Source: Bifidobacterium moukalabense DSM 27321 (GTDB taxonomy: Bacteria; Actinomycetota; Actinomycetes; Actinomycetales; Bifidobacteriaceae). Taken from it: DNA of 64,000 nucleotides. Below are positions 35,717 to 44,647 of the stretch, in pieces. The translations under genes were made by a program, and so were the position numbers. The stretch spans positions 186,177 to 250,176 of the forward strand of contig NZ_AZMV01000002.1 in NCBI RefSeq assembly GCF_000522505.1, given 5' to 3'. Under the pieces are notes generated by a model, which made no database searches, had not been told where the DNA came from, and saw only the letters and a program-made list of their open reading frames with translations. Within the stretch, counting starts at the first letter, position 1. The number at the start of each line of letters is the position of its first letter.

Positions 35717-37105
35717 TTACTTATGTTCGTCGAAGTAGGCGTACTTGCTTTCCATCGAGGTGAAGTCTGAGCTCTTCATATCAGCATCCATCTGAGCCTG
35801 CGCTTCCTTGAGCGCTTTATCGATGGACATGCCATTCTGGAAGACGTTCTGGAAGGCGGTGGTGCCGCTGGATTCGACAGTGGACGGTGCCGGCCCCGGC
35901 CAGATCAGACGATCGACGCGCGGTTGGATGGCGGCCATGACCGGCTTGGAGAGGATGTCTTCGTCATCCTGAAGGGAAACCTTGGCAGGGAAGGAGTTGA
36001 GTTCGGCGACCGCTTCGCGAATGTAATCGTCGTTGGCGAGCAGGTACTTGATGAAGTCCTGAGCGACGGCCTGCTGCTCCTTGGTCTGGTTCTTATTGAT
36101 ACCCGGAGTGGATTCACCGTTGTAGCGATCGTAGGCAAACGGGGTGTCCGCAGAGAAGGTCGGAGTGGCGAAGACACCGTAGTCGATATCCGGATACTTC
36201 TCTTTGAGGGTTCCTTCCATATGGCCCCATGCGTAAATCATGGCGGACTGTCCATTGCCGAAGCTTTGGGTGTAGTCATTACCGAAATCGACGGATCCAA
36301 CCTTGTACTTGTCATACAGGTCCTTGAGGAACTGCATGTTCTCTTTGGTCACGTCGTTGTTGTAGTTGGCTTTCTCGCCATCGGAGCTGAACAGCAACTC
36401 GCCCTTTTGATAGTTCAGGCCCTGATAGATGGCACTGTAGGCGTCGCCGTTGAAATTGAAGCCGGCTTGGGTCATTTTGCCGCCGTCGGTCTTGGTGAGC
36501 TTCTGGGCGACTTGGATGAACTCGTCCCACGTCGTGGGGATGTCGGCATCGGTCAGTCCGGCCTCCTTCCATAGGGTCTTGTTGTAGTAGATGTTGCCGG
36601 TGTTGATGACGGAGTCGACGTATTTGACCTTACCGTTTTCATCCTCATGCACGGAGGCGGTGGAGTAGTCGGTTTCCAACGCCTCGGTATCAATGTCGTA
36701 ATCGGCCGCATACGGGCGAATCAAAGCGTCGTAGGAGTTGTGAATGTTGAAGACCGCCGGACCGTTCTTGCCCTTCAAGGCCAGCGGCAACTTGGTCCAG
36801 TAATCATCCCAGGAAACGTTCACCGTCTTGATGGTGACGTTCGGATAGATTTTCATGTAGGATTCGATCATCTTGTAGACCGGATCGGTCCCCTTGGACC
36901 CCCAGCTCCAGTATTCGATCTGAATCGGCTTGCCGTCGTTGACCAGATGGTTGGGGTCATAGGTGATGGTCTTGCCCATGACGTCAAGCCCTTTGTCGGC
37001 TTTGGTATCGGTGGTGCCGGAACCGGTGGTGCCACCGCCGCATGCCGCCAGCCCAACGATGCTCATAGCCGCCACTGCCGCCGCAATGCTCTTTTTGAAC
37101 CTCAT
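35717..37105 (-). CDS. ABC-transporter solute-binding lipoprotein (GH31 system)
   Basis: A 462-residue family 1 sugar-binding lipoprotein. MRFKKSIAAAVAAMSIVG is followed by lipobox LAAC and a Gly/Thr linker; the mature domain starts near IQIEYWSWGSKGTDP. The ATG at 37105 follows AAGGAGAG; an in-frame extension to 37177 has no ribosome site. It should bind the oligosaccharide that the downstream GH31 enzyme splits. Confidence 0.92.
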   Translation of the reverse strand: MRFKKSIAAAVAAMSIVGLAACGGGTTGSGTTDTKADKGLDVMGKTITYDPNHLVNDGKPIQIEYWSWGSKGTDPVYKMIESYMKIYPNVTIKTVNVSWDDYWTKLPLALKGKNGPAVFNIHNSYDALIRPYAADYDIDTEALETDYSTASVHEDENGKVKYVDSVINTGNIYYNKTLWKEAGLTDADIPTTWDEFIQVAQKLTKTDGGKMTQAGFNFNGDAYSAIYQGLNYQKGELLFSSDGEKANYNNDVTKENMQFLKDLYDKYKVGSVDFGNDYTQSFGNGQSAMIYAWGHMEGTLKEKYPDIDYGVFATPTFSADTPFAYDRYNGESTPGINKNQTKEQQAVAQDFIKYLLANDDYIREAVAELNSFPAKVSLQDDEDILSKPVMAAIQPRVDRLIWPGPAPSTVESSGTTAFQNVFQNGMSIDKALKEAQAQMDADMKSSDFTSMESKYAYFDEHK

Positions 37106-37202
37106 GTCTCTCCTTACGTCTTCGTAAGCCTTCATTTGCCCTAGCGGACAGGCAACAGCATACGACAAGGGTTTCATATTGACAATTCAGTCTTTTTATA
37201 AA

Positions 37203-37225
37203 TGTAACCGGTTTCATTTGAAACC
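37203..37225. promoter_or_regulatory. Overlapping LacI-type operator and palindrome
   Basis: TGTAACCGGTTTCA (37203-37216) matches the LacI-family pattern and overlaps a perfect 7-2-7 dyad GGTTTCA-TT-TGAAACC (37210-37225). AAACCCTTTTCATT follows and recurs at about 37284. It lies between the divergent lipoprotein and LacI genes, so it probably controls both. Confidence 0.7.
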
Positions 37226-37375
37226 CTTTTCATTGTAACAATGTGAGCGTACACATCATGCAATGATACGGCGTGTCGAACTAAAACCCTTTTCATTCTT
37301 TTTCATTTATGCAATAATAGAGAGATAAACGCGATGCTAGGCTAAAACAAGCATCACGAATCATTCGGAGGCACC

Positions 37376-38392
37376 ATGAAGGCGAGTATCGGCGACGTAG
37401 CGCTCAAAGCCGGCGTATCCAACGCGACGGTCTCACGCACCTTCGCACACCCTGAGCAGGTATCCGAAGCAACTCGAATCAAAGTGCAGGCCGCAGCCGA
37501 TGCGTTGAATTTCAGCATCTCCCGATCGGCAGGAATTCTCAAATCAGGACGCACCTACCGTGTTGCACTGTTAATCGGCAGCCATGCCATCGAATGGTTC
37601 ACCGCGGAGATCATCGCCGGTCTTAACGACGTATTACGCGACGCCGGCTACGATCTCGTCATCTACCCCATCGAAGGGACCGAGGCACGCGATGCATTCT
37701 TCGAGGAACTTCCCGTACGCAACAATGCAGACGCCGTGTTTGTATCCTCTTTCGGTATCAGTCCAGACGAGGTGAAACGTCTCGGCACCGCCAAAATACC
37801 GATTGTCGGAGTCAACACCACCAGCGAGGGCTTCGATGCGACTGTCGGCATCGATGACAAGGAAGGCATTAAACTCATCGTGCGGCACCTTGCCAAACTA
37901 GGGCATCGCAATCTTCTGTACCTCTACGAGAGCTTCTCTTCCACGCTCGGCTTCAGTTCATACAACCGCATCACTGGATTCCAAGAAGCCTGCAACACCA
38001 TAGATGGCATGAATGCACGCACATTGGCCGTGCAGAAGAACGACAACATTATCGATGCCGCGATCTCCGAAATGATGGCGCAGGATAATCCGCCAACGGC
38101 TTTATGTTTCCATCAGGATTCACAAGCCATCCCGCTGTTTTTCCGTCTTCAACGAAGCGGGCTATCCATCCCATTGGATATTTCCGTGACCGGTTTCGAC
38201 GACAGTACATTCGCCGAAGAGGCTGAACTGACCACCGTCCGGCAAAAGCCATATGACATGGCCGTCGCCGCAGCAAAAAAGGCACTGGACCTGATTGAGG
38301 GACGGCCCGTTTCTGAACCGTTCGAAATCTTCCCAGTTCAACTGCAGGTACGCAGTTCGACTGCGAATCCACGGACTACACCCCTATTGTAG
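37376..38392 (+). CDS. LacI-family transcriptional regulator (GH31 system)
   Basis: A 338-residue regulator: helix-turn-helix IGDVALKAGVSNATVSRTFAH, hinge ALNFSISRSAGILKSG, then the sugar-sensing domain. It is divergent from the GH31-importer operon and shares its control region. It is clearly paralogous to the LacI genes at 39.8 and 57.4 kb, with the same hinge and ELPVRNNADAVFVSSFGI-like block. The start ATG at 37376 follows CGGAGG. Confidence 0.93.
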   Translation: MKASIGDVALKAGVSNATVSRTFAHPEQVSEATRIKVQAAADALNFSISRSAGILKSGRTYRVALLIGSHAIEWFTAEIIAGLNDVLRDAGYDLVIYPIEGTEARDAFFEELPVRNNADAVFVSSFGISPDEVKRLGTAKIPIVGVNTTSEGFDATVGIDDKEGIKLIVRHLAKLGHRNLLYLYESFSSTLGFSSYNRITGFQEACNTIDGMNARTLAVQKNDNIIDAAISEMMAQDNPPTALCFHQDSQAIPLFFRLQRSGLSIPLDISVTGFDDSTFAEEAELTTVRQKPYDMAVAAAKKALDLIEGRPVSEPFEIFPVQLQVRSSTANPRTTPLL

Positions 38393-38395
38393 GCT

Positions 38396-38417
38396 TGGTC
38401 GTCTTCACAGACGACCA
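38396..38417 (+). terminator. Hairpin after the LacI gene
   Basis: TGGTCGTCT-TCAC-AGACGACCA, a 9-bp perfect stem with a tetraloop, 3 bp after the stop; no T-run follows, so termination is uncertain. The remaining sequence up to the TSUP gene shows nothing else. Confidence 0.5.
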
Positions 38418-38634
38418 TCCGCCCCGTCTCAGGCATTACGTGACCAGTTGCCGGAGTCAATACAGATGTCAAAGCCATTTATGCCAGCGACAATGAGCTC
38501 GATGGCGTTTCACACACCGTTTCACAGATCCCTGCATGGAAGTGGATGTTGCAGCGCCAATGATCTCGTGTGCCACTCCGCACCGATCCTAGCAAAACCC
38601 ACGCATGACCGTTCCCGCATAGCACGCATAGCCT

Positions 38635-39483
38635 TCACGATGCACGAGTGGCCCTGATCGCCACGAAGAGGCTGCGCACAAGCAGCATGCCCAGATAGCA
38701 GGCGAACATGATGGAACCGACACGCGGTGAGACCGCGCCGGCGATCCATGTGCCGAAGGGCGTGGTCAGTGCGGCTATGATGCCGATGATCAGCCCGGCC
38801 TTGATGTGCACCAGCTTACGTTTCATATTCGCCACGCTGGTGGTGATCGAGTTCGGGAACATGGCGAGCAGCGAAGTGCCACGCGCGATCAGATCGGATG
38901 CCCCGAACAGCATCGACAACGCCGGCACGGCCAACGCGCCGCCACCGATACCCAGAAGTCCGGCCAAAATGCCGATGACCACACCCAGCAGCACCAGCCC
39001 GATACCCGTCGCCACACTCATGGAGATCCGCTGGTCCCGCGACGGCGTGAAGATCACCTGATTAACCGTCACGAATATCAAAAACACCACGAATACCCAT
39101 CGCAGCACAAGCTCCGGCAGCCGCGACAGCAGCCAGCTGCCCAACTGTCCGCCGGCGAACATGCCGGCGAACAGCAGCACGGCTGCGATCCAGTCGACAT
39201 TGCCGTTATGTGCGTAAGAGATCACGCCGGAAATCGACGTTGGCACGATTGCCAGCATGGAGGTCGCAGCCGCATGGCGTTGCGACAGTCCGAGCCATAC
39301 CAGCGCGGGCACGATCACCGTACCGCCGCCGATGCCGAACATGCCTGACAACAGCCCGACGATCATGCCGACGATCACCAGCACCACCATGCCGCGCGGC
39401 GATTCATCCAGCCCACTCGGGTCCGGTCCGAACAGCCGATCCGCCTTCGTCGGCAATGCCGGCCCATTCACTTCATCGCCCAC
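38635..39483 (-). CDS. TSUP-family (TauE/SafE) membrane transporter
   Basis: A 282-residue membrane protein of the sulfite/organosulfur exporter superfamily. Two related halves each carry a GxxxGIGGG block (GLLSGMFGIGGGTVIVPALV and LAGLLGIGGGALAVPAL), as usual for this family, with about eight helices. I chose GTG at 39483 because GGAGGGAGG lies 7 nt upstream; the ATG farther upstream would translate through a long hairpin. Its N-terminal 30 residues are soluble. The transported anion cannot be inferred here. Confidence 0.88.
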   Translation of the reverse strand: MGDEVNGPALPTKADRLFGPDPSGLDESPRGMVVLVIVGMIVGLLSGMFGIGGGTVIVPALVWLGLSQRHAAATSMLAIVPTSISGVISYAHNGNVDWIAAVLLFAGMFAGGQLGSWLLSRLPELVLRWVFVVFLIFVTVNQVIFTPSRDQRISMSVATGIGLVLLGVVIGILAGLLGIGGGALAVPALSMLFGASDLIARGTSLLAMFPNSITTSVANMKRKLVHIKAGLIIGIIAALTTPFGTWIAGAVSPRVGSIMFACYLGMLLVRSLFVAIRATRAS

Positions 39484-39638
39484 CTTGCAGCCTCCCTCCG
39501 GGACTACGCCCGATACTACAAGAATCGGCCACCGTTCACCCGCCATCGGCCATTCCTTCAAATCGGAACCACGATGCCAAGCCAGCCTTATGCGAGAAAC
39601 CGGTAATGACACACGTATCTTTTCTTGGATTGATTCAT

Positions 39639-39696
39639 GGTTTTCCCGATCCGCCGACGCCGAGGCCTCGCTCGGCGTCGGCGGATCGGGAAAACC
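39639..39696. repeat. 26-bp perfect hairpin
   Basis: Arms 39639-39664 and 39671-39696 are exact complements around the 6-nt loop GCCTCG. The arm contains CCGATCCGCCGACGCCGAG, sharing the core CCGCCGACGC with the hairpins after the phosphatase gene. It lies 54 bp beyond the LacI stop (39751) and should terminate or protect that message. Confidence 0.85.
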
Positions 39697-39750
39697 AGAG
39701 TCCAATTCAAAGCACGCAGGCACACGAGATGGAACGGATAAGGAGGAAGA

Positions 39751-40779
39751 CTACTGATCGCCGCCATATACGGAATCGGTGCCGCGCAGCACCAACTGGG
39801 CGCGGATCACCTCATGCGGGGCCTCCAGAGAATCCCCTGCGATCAGCTTCATGGCCTTGTGCGCGGCAAGACGCCCCATGGCGAATGGATCCTGACGCAT
39901 GGTGGTCAGATTCACCGTGTCGGCGTACGGCGAATCGTCGAATCCGATAATCGAGAAGTCGCGTGGCGTACGGTGCCCGTAGCGATCAAGCTTCAGCACC
40001 AATGGGATGGCCATCATATCGGTCTGGCAGCAGATCGCGTCGGGAAACTCGTCCAGCGCCAGCAATGCCGTCAGCGCCGAATCCGCAAATGTCTTGCCAC
40101 GCGGAACGGCGAGCACCTGCCATGTGAACTGATGCGTGGCCTCGGCCATCTTGCAGGCGCGAATGAAACCCTGCCCCCGGGCATCAATGGAGGAATTGAT
40201 CGAGTCGATCGCCTCGGAGCATACGTATACGAGATTCTTGTGCCCCAAACTGATCAGATGCTGCGCGGCGGTGAACATGCCGGCTTCGTCATCAATGCTG
40301 ATGGTAGCGTCGAAACCCGCCGCGGAGGGCGTGTTGATGCCGATGATCGGCACATGGATTCGCTTGAGCTGCTCGACCTCCTGCGGCTCGATGGCGAACG
40401 ACGCCACGAACACGGCGTCGACGTTACGGCGTACCGGCAGGTTGGTGAAGAAGTCACGGCGGTTCTCGGCCGTGTCGATGTGCTGGAACAGGGAGATATC
40501 GTAGCCCGCCTCATGCATCACGGCATTGATGCCCGCGAATACTTCGGTGTTGAACCAGCTGGTGATCTCCTCGTTCATGAGCAGTGCCACACGGTACGTC
40601 TGCCCGGATTTCAGCGAGGTTGCGGAGCGGGAAATGTTGAAGTCCAATCTATCGGCCGTTTCCAACACCTTGCGCCTGGTGCGCTCGGAAACGAGCTCGG
40701 GGCGTGTGAATGCGCGCGAGACCGTCGAGATCGACACTCCAGCGGCTTTGGCCACCTCACGAATGCCAGCCTTGTCCAT
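39751..40779 (-). CDS. LacI-family regulator, probable maltose regulator
   Basis: A 342-residue LacI protein: helix-turn-helix IREVAKAAGVSISTVSRAFTR, hinge RLDFNISRSATSLKSG, effector domain to the C-terminus. The ATG at 40779 follows AAAGGGG; the longer frame to 40869 has no ribosome site. It lies downstream of the malEFG-pullulanase operon in the same direction, with an operator-like TGCGAACGTTGTCA in front. The similarity to the regulator at 57.4 kb and the spread of AACGTT-type boxes through the maltose genes suggest that one or both control them. Confidence 0.9.
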   Translation of the reverse strand: MDKAGIREVAKAAGVSISTVSRAFTRPELVSERTRRKVLETADRLDFNISRSATSLKSGQTYRVALLMNEEITSWFNTEVFAGINAVMHEAGYDISLFQHIDTAENRRDFFTNLPVRRNVDAVFVASFAIEPQEVEQLKRIHVPIIGINTPSAAGFDATISIDDEAGMFTAAQHLISLGHKNLVYVCSEAIDSINSSIDARGQGFIRACKMAEATHQFTWQVLAVPRGKTFADSALTALLALDEFPDAICCQTDMMAIPLVLKLDRYGHRTPRDFSIIGFDDSPYADTVNLTTMRQDPFAMGRLAAHKAMKLIAGDSLEAPHEVIRAQLVLRGTDSVYGGDQ

Positions 40780-40871
40780 ATCAGCCCCTTTGCAACTTAC
40801 GGCATCACCATCGCGTCCACCATGGACGCATGATGGCGACAACACCCCTTTTGACACTGATTCCATCATAC

Positions 40872-40885
40872 TGCGAACGTTGTCA
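40872..40885. promoter_or_regulatory. LacI-type operator upstream of the 39.8-kb LacI gene
   Basis: TGCGAACGTTGTCA, with the same central AACGTT as the maltose-gene boxes; autoregulation is likely. Confidence 0.6.
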
Positions 40886-40962
40886 AAATTGAACCAGTAT
40901 TTCAGGAATCCCTATGGATTGAAAGTCCCCTGTGACCTTTGCGAATCGCCGTCACATACGGA

Positions 40963-41757
40963 TCACGCCGCCACCGCGCACACCAGCAGCAGGACCGGAT
41001 ACAGCGCATAGAACACCCACTTGTCCCACGCATGCCTGTACCCAAGCCTGCCATTATGGAAATGCGTGAACAGCACACCGAAACCCGGCGCGATCATCAT
41101 CACCGCACCGAACAGACCGGCGGTAAGCATCATCGTGTTCTCATGCTTGCGCATCAGGGCGAAGATCAGCACGAAACCAAGCGTCACCGCCCCCAGGCTC
41201 ATCAGATGCTGGCGCAATCCGACGCGCAGCAGCAGATCCCATAGAAGACCGATCAGCGCCACCGCGACGGAAAACACCCAACGTACGGCGCCCTGATAGC
41301 GTTCGGCGATCCAATCGAGCAATGCCAGCACCACAAATGCCACGAACAGGCCGAACACGGGATTCTGCGAACCCAAGTCGAACACACGCCCCGAAGTGGC
41401 CATGTCGTACGGCACTTCGCAGACCAACGCCAGCACGAACAGCTCCGTGCCGTATATCACCCGGCTATGCGTGCGCCCATACCCTCGCACCAGCAGCCAG
41501 GCGTAAATCGGCACCGCGCACCACGACACCACTTCGCACAGCACCATCGCGGTCAATGAACCCATATCGTTTGTGTCCGAGCCGAATAGCAACGGCACGA
41601 GCGTGGTACTCGCCGCGGAAAGAAGCAGGAAGAAACCGCCGATCATTTTCAGCCCGAACGTGGTCAGGCCACGCCCGCGCCGCCTCCTGCGTGCGCCGGC
41701 GAAACCGATCTGCTCGGTGCTGTCGTTTCCTTCGCCGTGCTCGGCGTATCCTTTCAT
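40963..41757 (-). CDS. TraX-family membrane protein
   Basis: A 264-residue membrane protein with about eight hydrophobic segments. TraX family marks are LTTFGLKMIGGFFLLLSA at the first helix, ELFVLALVCEVPYDMATSG and QNPVFGLFVAF. TraX was named for pilin acetylation on the F plasmid; chromosomal relatives are poorly understood and may be acyltransferases. ATG at 41757 is 6 nt after GAGGAGG. It is the last gene of malE-malF-malG-pullulanase-HAD-TraX, 11 bp after the HAD gene, an odd place for it. There are no conjugation genes nearby. Confidence 0.8.
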   Translation of the reverse strand: MKGYAEHGEGNDSTEQIGFAGARRRRRGRGLTTFGLKMIGGFFLLLSAASTTLVPLLFGSDTNDMGSLTAMVLCEVVSWCAVPIYAWLLVRGYGRTHSRVIYGTELFVLALVCEVPYDMATSGRVFDLGSQNPVFGLFVAFVVLALLDWIAERYQGAVRWVFSVAVALIGLLWDLLLRVGLRQHLMSLGAVTLGFVLIFALMRKHENTMMLTAGLFGAVMMIAPGFGVLFTHFHNGRLGYRHAWDKWVFYALYPVLLLVCAVAA

Positions 41758-41768
41758 GGCCATCCTCC

Positions 41769-42566
41769 TCAGGCGTTCAGCACGTAGTCAAGCAATCCTT
41801 CATAGTCCGCTCCCTTGAACGAACATACCGCATGGCGCGAAACGGCCGGATCATGCGTCGGTGATATTTCCGTACGGAAATACGCGCCGTCGATGCCGGC
41901 CGCGGCGGCGCCGACAATGTCGTTGGTCTCGTCGTTGCCGACCATAAGCGACTGTTCGGCGGTGACGAGCTCGCGGTCGAGCGCCAACATGTACAGGTCG
42001 CGCGCAGGCTTGCGAATGCCCTCCTCGCTGGAGATGATCACATCGTCGAGCGCTTCGGCGAGCCCCGTCATCTCCAGCTCGGGCCGGGTATAGCAGGATT
42101 GCGCGTTGCTCAGCAGCACCACGCGCACGCCGGCCTTCCGCATTCGCCCGATCATATCGAGCGCCCCCTGGTAGAGGCGGATCATGCCGGTGCTGCCCTG
42201 GCGGAACGCCCAAGCCGCCTGCGCCGCCGCCTGCGGGAGCGGCAGAATCCGTTCGACTTCATCGGCTTGGTCGATCAGCAACGAACGATAGACCGGAAGG
42301 ATATCGAACTCCCTCCAGTCGTCCCGCACGGCGCTGCGATTGGCCTGACGCAGCATCTCACTCGCCTCGAGCCGGGCAAAGCGGTCACGCAACGCCTCCA
42401 CCGATTCGTATTCGACGCCAAGATCCCGCAGCTTTTCATACAGCGCCCGCCAGGCGGCCGTGGACCGCTCATCGGTCCGTATGTCGATCAACGTGCCATA
42501 CAGATCGAAGAACACCACTTCATAACGAGGCTTCCCCGTTACCGACGTGCGTACCGCATCTTTCAT
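41769..42566 (-). CDS. HAD-superfamily hydrolase
   Basis: A 265-residue HAD phosphatase. Motif I is FFDLYGTLIDI (nucleophile Asp; the usual +2 acid Asp of DxDGT is Tyr here, as in several dehalogenase/2-haloacid-like members), motif II VVLLSNAQ, motif III Lys in GIRKPARDLY, motif IV VGNDETND. A helical cap lies between motifs I and II. ATG at 42566 follows AAAGGACGG. It is 28 bp after the pullulanase gene and probably handles a sugar phosphate or a damaged metabolite. Confidence 0.87.
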   Translation of the reverse strand: MKDAVRTSVTGKPRYEVVFFDLYGTLIDIRTDERSTAAWRALYEKLRDLGVEYESVEALRDRFARLEASEMLRQANRSAVRDDWREFDILPVYRSLLIDQADEVERILPLPQAAAQAAWAFRQGSTGMIRLYQGALDMIGRMRKAGVRVVLLSNAQSCYTRPELEMTGLAEALDDVIISSEEGIRKPARDLYMLALDRELVTAEQSLMVGNDETNDIVGAAAAGIDGAYFRTEISPTHDPAVSRHAVCSFKGADYEGLLDYVLNA

Positions 42567-42594
42567 GATCCGTCCTTTCGTCATGGCGCCCACT

Positions 42595-44643
42595 TCAGCG
42601 GAGCCGCCAGATTGCAAACGTATGCGGCGGCACCACGATATAGTCGCCGTCGCCCGCATCGATCGTGATGCCCATCTGGTCGGAACTCAACACGGCGCAC
42701 CACCGTTTGCCGCCCCAACCATCCCCCGCAACCGCGATATCCGCGATGTTGATGGCGATCGGCGTATTCTCGGGATTGGCGAAAACCGCATACCCGTTGA
42801 TGCGGAACACCAGCTCGTCCCCCGGTGTGGTGACGATCATGCGTTGTGCATCGAACCAGTCGGGATTCTCCTTGCGCAATGCGATCAGACGGGCGTAGTA
42901 GTCGACCATGCCGCGCATCTGATAGGCATGGTTCCAATCAAGCCAGTTGAGTTCGCGGGAGGAATCATAGGAATCCTCGTTGCCGTATTTGGTGCGCGCG
43001 AATTCCTCTCCGGAGAGCATGAACGGTATGCCTGCGGAGGTCAGCACGATGCCGGCCGCCATACGGTTCGCCGCCATGATGCGCTTTATCGCGGCGCGCT
43101 CCTCGTCATTCGAGGGCCGGGCGTCGTAGATGCCGGCAGTGACGGCGGCTCTGGCGACGGCCGACGATTCGACCCTGTCGGAGCCATTTGCGGCCGCCAC
43201 GGAGGCCGCGGCCTCACCTCGTATGCTCGCACACAGCTTATCCCACAGCGTCAGGTCATCGTGCGCCGAAACGTACTGTACGATCTGGCCAGCCTCGCCT
43301 TCCGGCCGCGGCGAGGTGCGCCACGCGTTCACGGCCTGGCGGATCCTACGCGCGGTGGCATGCTCGCCGCCGTTCACAAAGCCCGGACGGTTCGAATAGA
43401 ACACATGGCCCTTGATGGTGTCGCGCGTGGCGTCGCAGAAGTGGCCGATGCGATCGTCCAGCAGATGTAGGCCCTTCTTGTCGGCCAGCACGGTACCCGG
43501 CAACGGTGCGGAGGCCCCGGCCGCCCATGGTTCGCCATACATGATGATGTCCCTGCCACGCTCCGGAATCTCGTCCAGGGCGGCGCGCACGGCGTTCATG
43601 GTGTCGACGTCGATCAGGCCCATCAGGTCGAACCGGAAACCGTCGATGTGGTATTCGCGCGCCCAGTACGTCACGGATTCCACTACGAAACGGCGAAACA
43701 TCGCGCGTTCGGTGGCCATGTCGCAGCCGCAGCCGGAACCGTTGGCGAGCGCCCCGTTGGGCTTGCGCCGCAGGAAGTATTCCGGCACGGAACGCTCGAA
43801 CCAGTTGTCAGGCGAGAACATGTGGTTATAGACCACGTCCATGATCACTTTGAGCCCGGCGTCGTGCAACGCCTGCACCATCTGCTTGCATTCGCGGATG
43901 CGCACGGCCCCGTCATACGGATCGGTCGCGTACGAGCCTTCCGGAACGTTGAAGTTAACCGGATCGTAGCCCCAGTTGTAGCGATTGCAGGTGGTTTCGT
44001 CCACGGAGCCATAGTCGTACAGCGGCATCAGCTGCACCGCCGTGACGCCGAGTCGTTTCAGATAGGCGACGCCCGTCGGAAAATCGGGATGGCCGTCCAG
44101 CGAAGTGTCGGAATCGGTAAAGGCAAGGTACCTGCCGCGATGGGACCGCGGGAATCCGCCCGCCGGATCATTGCTGAAGTCGCCGACGTGCGTCTCCCAC
44201 ACGATCGTCTGCGAAAGAGGCGTCTCAGGCGTACGGTCATGATCCCACCCCTCGGGATCGGTGCGAGGCAGGTCGACCACCATGCTGCGTCGGCCGTTTA
44301 CGCCAGCCGCACGCGCCCAGGGATCCGCGACGCGATCGACCGATCCGCATTCGCGATGAATCAGAAAATCGTAGTAGACGCCATGCTTGTTGTCCGCAAA
44401 ATCATAGACCCATGAACCATCCGTCTCCGGGCACATCGGGTATTGCCCGATCAACGCGTCACCGCGTTCATCCATGGAACCGTGTGTGAACAGTCTCAGC
44501 GTCACCTTATCGGCCGTAGGAGCCCAGAGTGCAAACTGGGTGCCGGCAGACGTGACCACGGCACCCAGTTGCCGTTCCAGACACAGCGGGAACGGTTCGG
44601 CAACGCTCGTATTCGGCTGTTCGTAGCTGGTTACGAGCGTCAT
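42595..44643 (-). CDS. GH13 type I pullulanase / debranching enzyme
   Basis: A 682-residue cytoplasmic GH13 protein with an N-terminal CBM48-like domain (about 25-125, FALWAPTADKVTLRLF). Pullulanase signature YNWGYDP is present. GH13 regions: DVVYNH, GFRFDLMG (nucleophile Asp), IMYGEPW (acid Glu), and YVSAHDD. It hydrolyses alpha-1,6 links in imported branched maltodextrins. No signal peptide, so it is not the large extracellular amylopullulanase. It begins 4 bp after malG and belongs to the malEFG operon. Confidence 0.92.
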   Translation of the reverse strand: MTLVTSYEQPNTSVAEPFPLCLERQLGAVVTSAGTQFALWAPTADKVTLRLFTHGSMDERGDALIGQYPMCPETDGSWVYDFADNKHGVYYDFLIHRECGSVDRVADPWARAAGVNGRRSMVVDLPRTDPEGWDHDRTPETPLSQTIVWETHVGDFSNDPAGGFPRSHRGRYLAFTDSDTSLDGHPDFPTGVAYLKRLGVTAVQLMPLYDYGSVDETTCNRYNWGYDPVNFNVPEGSYATDPYDGAVRIRECKQMVQALHDAGLKVIMDVVYNHMFSPDNWFERSVPEYFLRRKPNGALANGSGCGCDMATERAMFRRFVVESVTYWAREYHIDGFRFDLMGLIDVDTMNAVRAALDEIPERGRDIIMYGEPWAAGASAPLPGTVLADKKGLHLLDDRIGHFCDATRDTIKGHVFYSNRPGFVNGGEHATARRIRQAVNAWRTSPRPEGEAGQIVQYVSAHDDLTLWDKLCASIRGEAAASVAAANGSDRVESSAVARAAVTAGIYDARPSNDEERAAIKRIMAANRMAAGIVLTSAGIPFMLSGEEFARTKYGNEDSYDSSRELNWLDWNHAYQMRGMVDYYARLIALRKENPDWFDAQRMIVTTPGDELVFRINGYAVFANPENTPIAINIADIAVAGDGWGGKRWCAVLSSDQMGITIDAGDGDYIVVPPHTFAIWRLR

Positions 44644-44647
44644 TGCG

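Noticed and set aside
38635-39723. Longer start (39723) for the TSUP transporter
   Set aside because: The extra N-terminus translates through the 26-bp hairpin and lacks a ribosome site; GTG at 39483 has GGAGGGAGG at good spacing.
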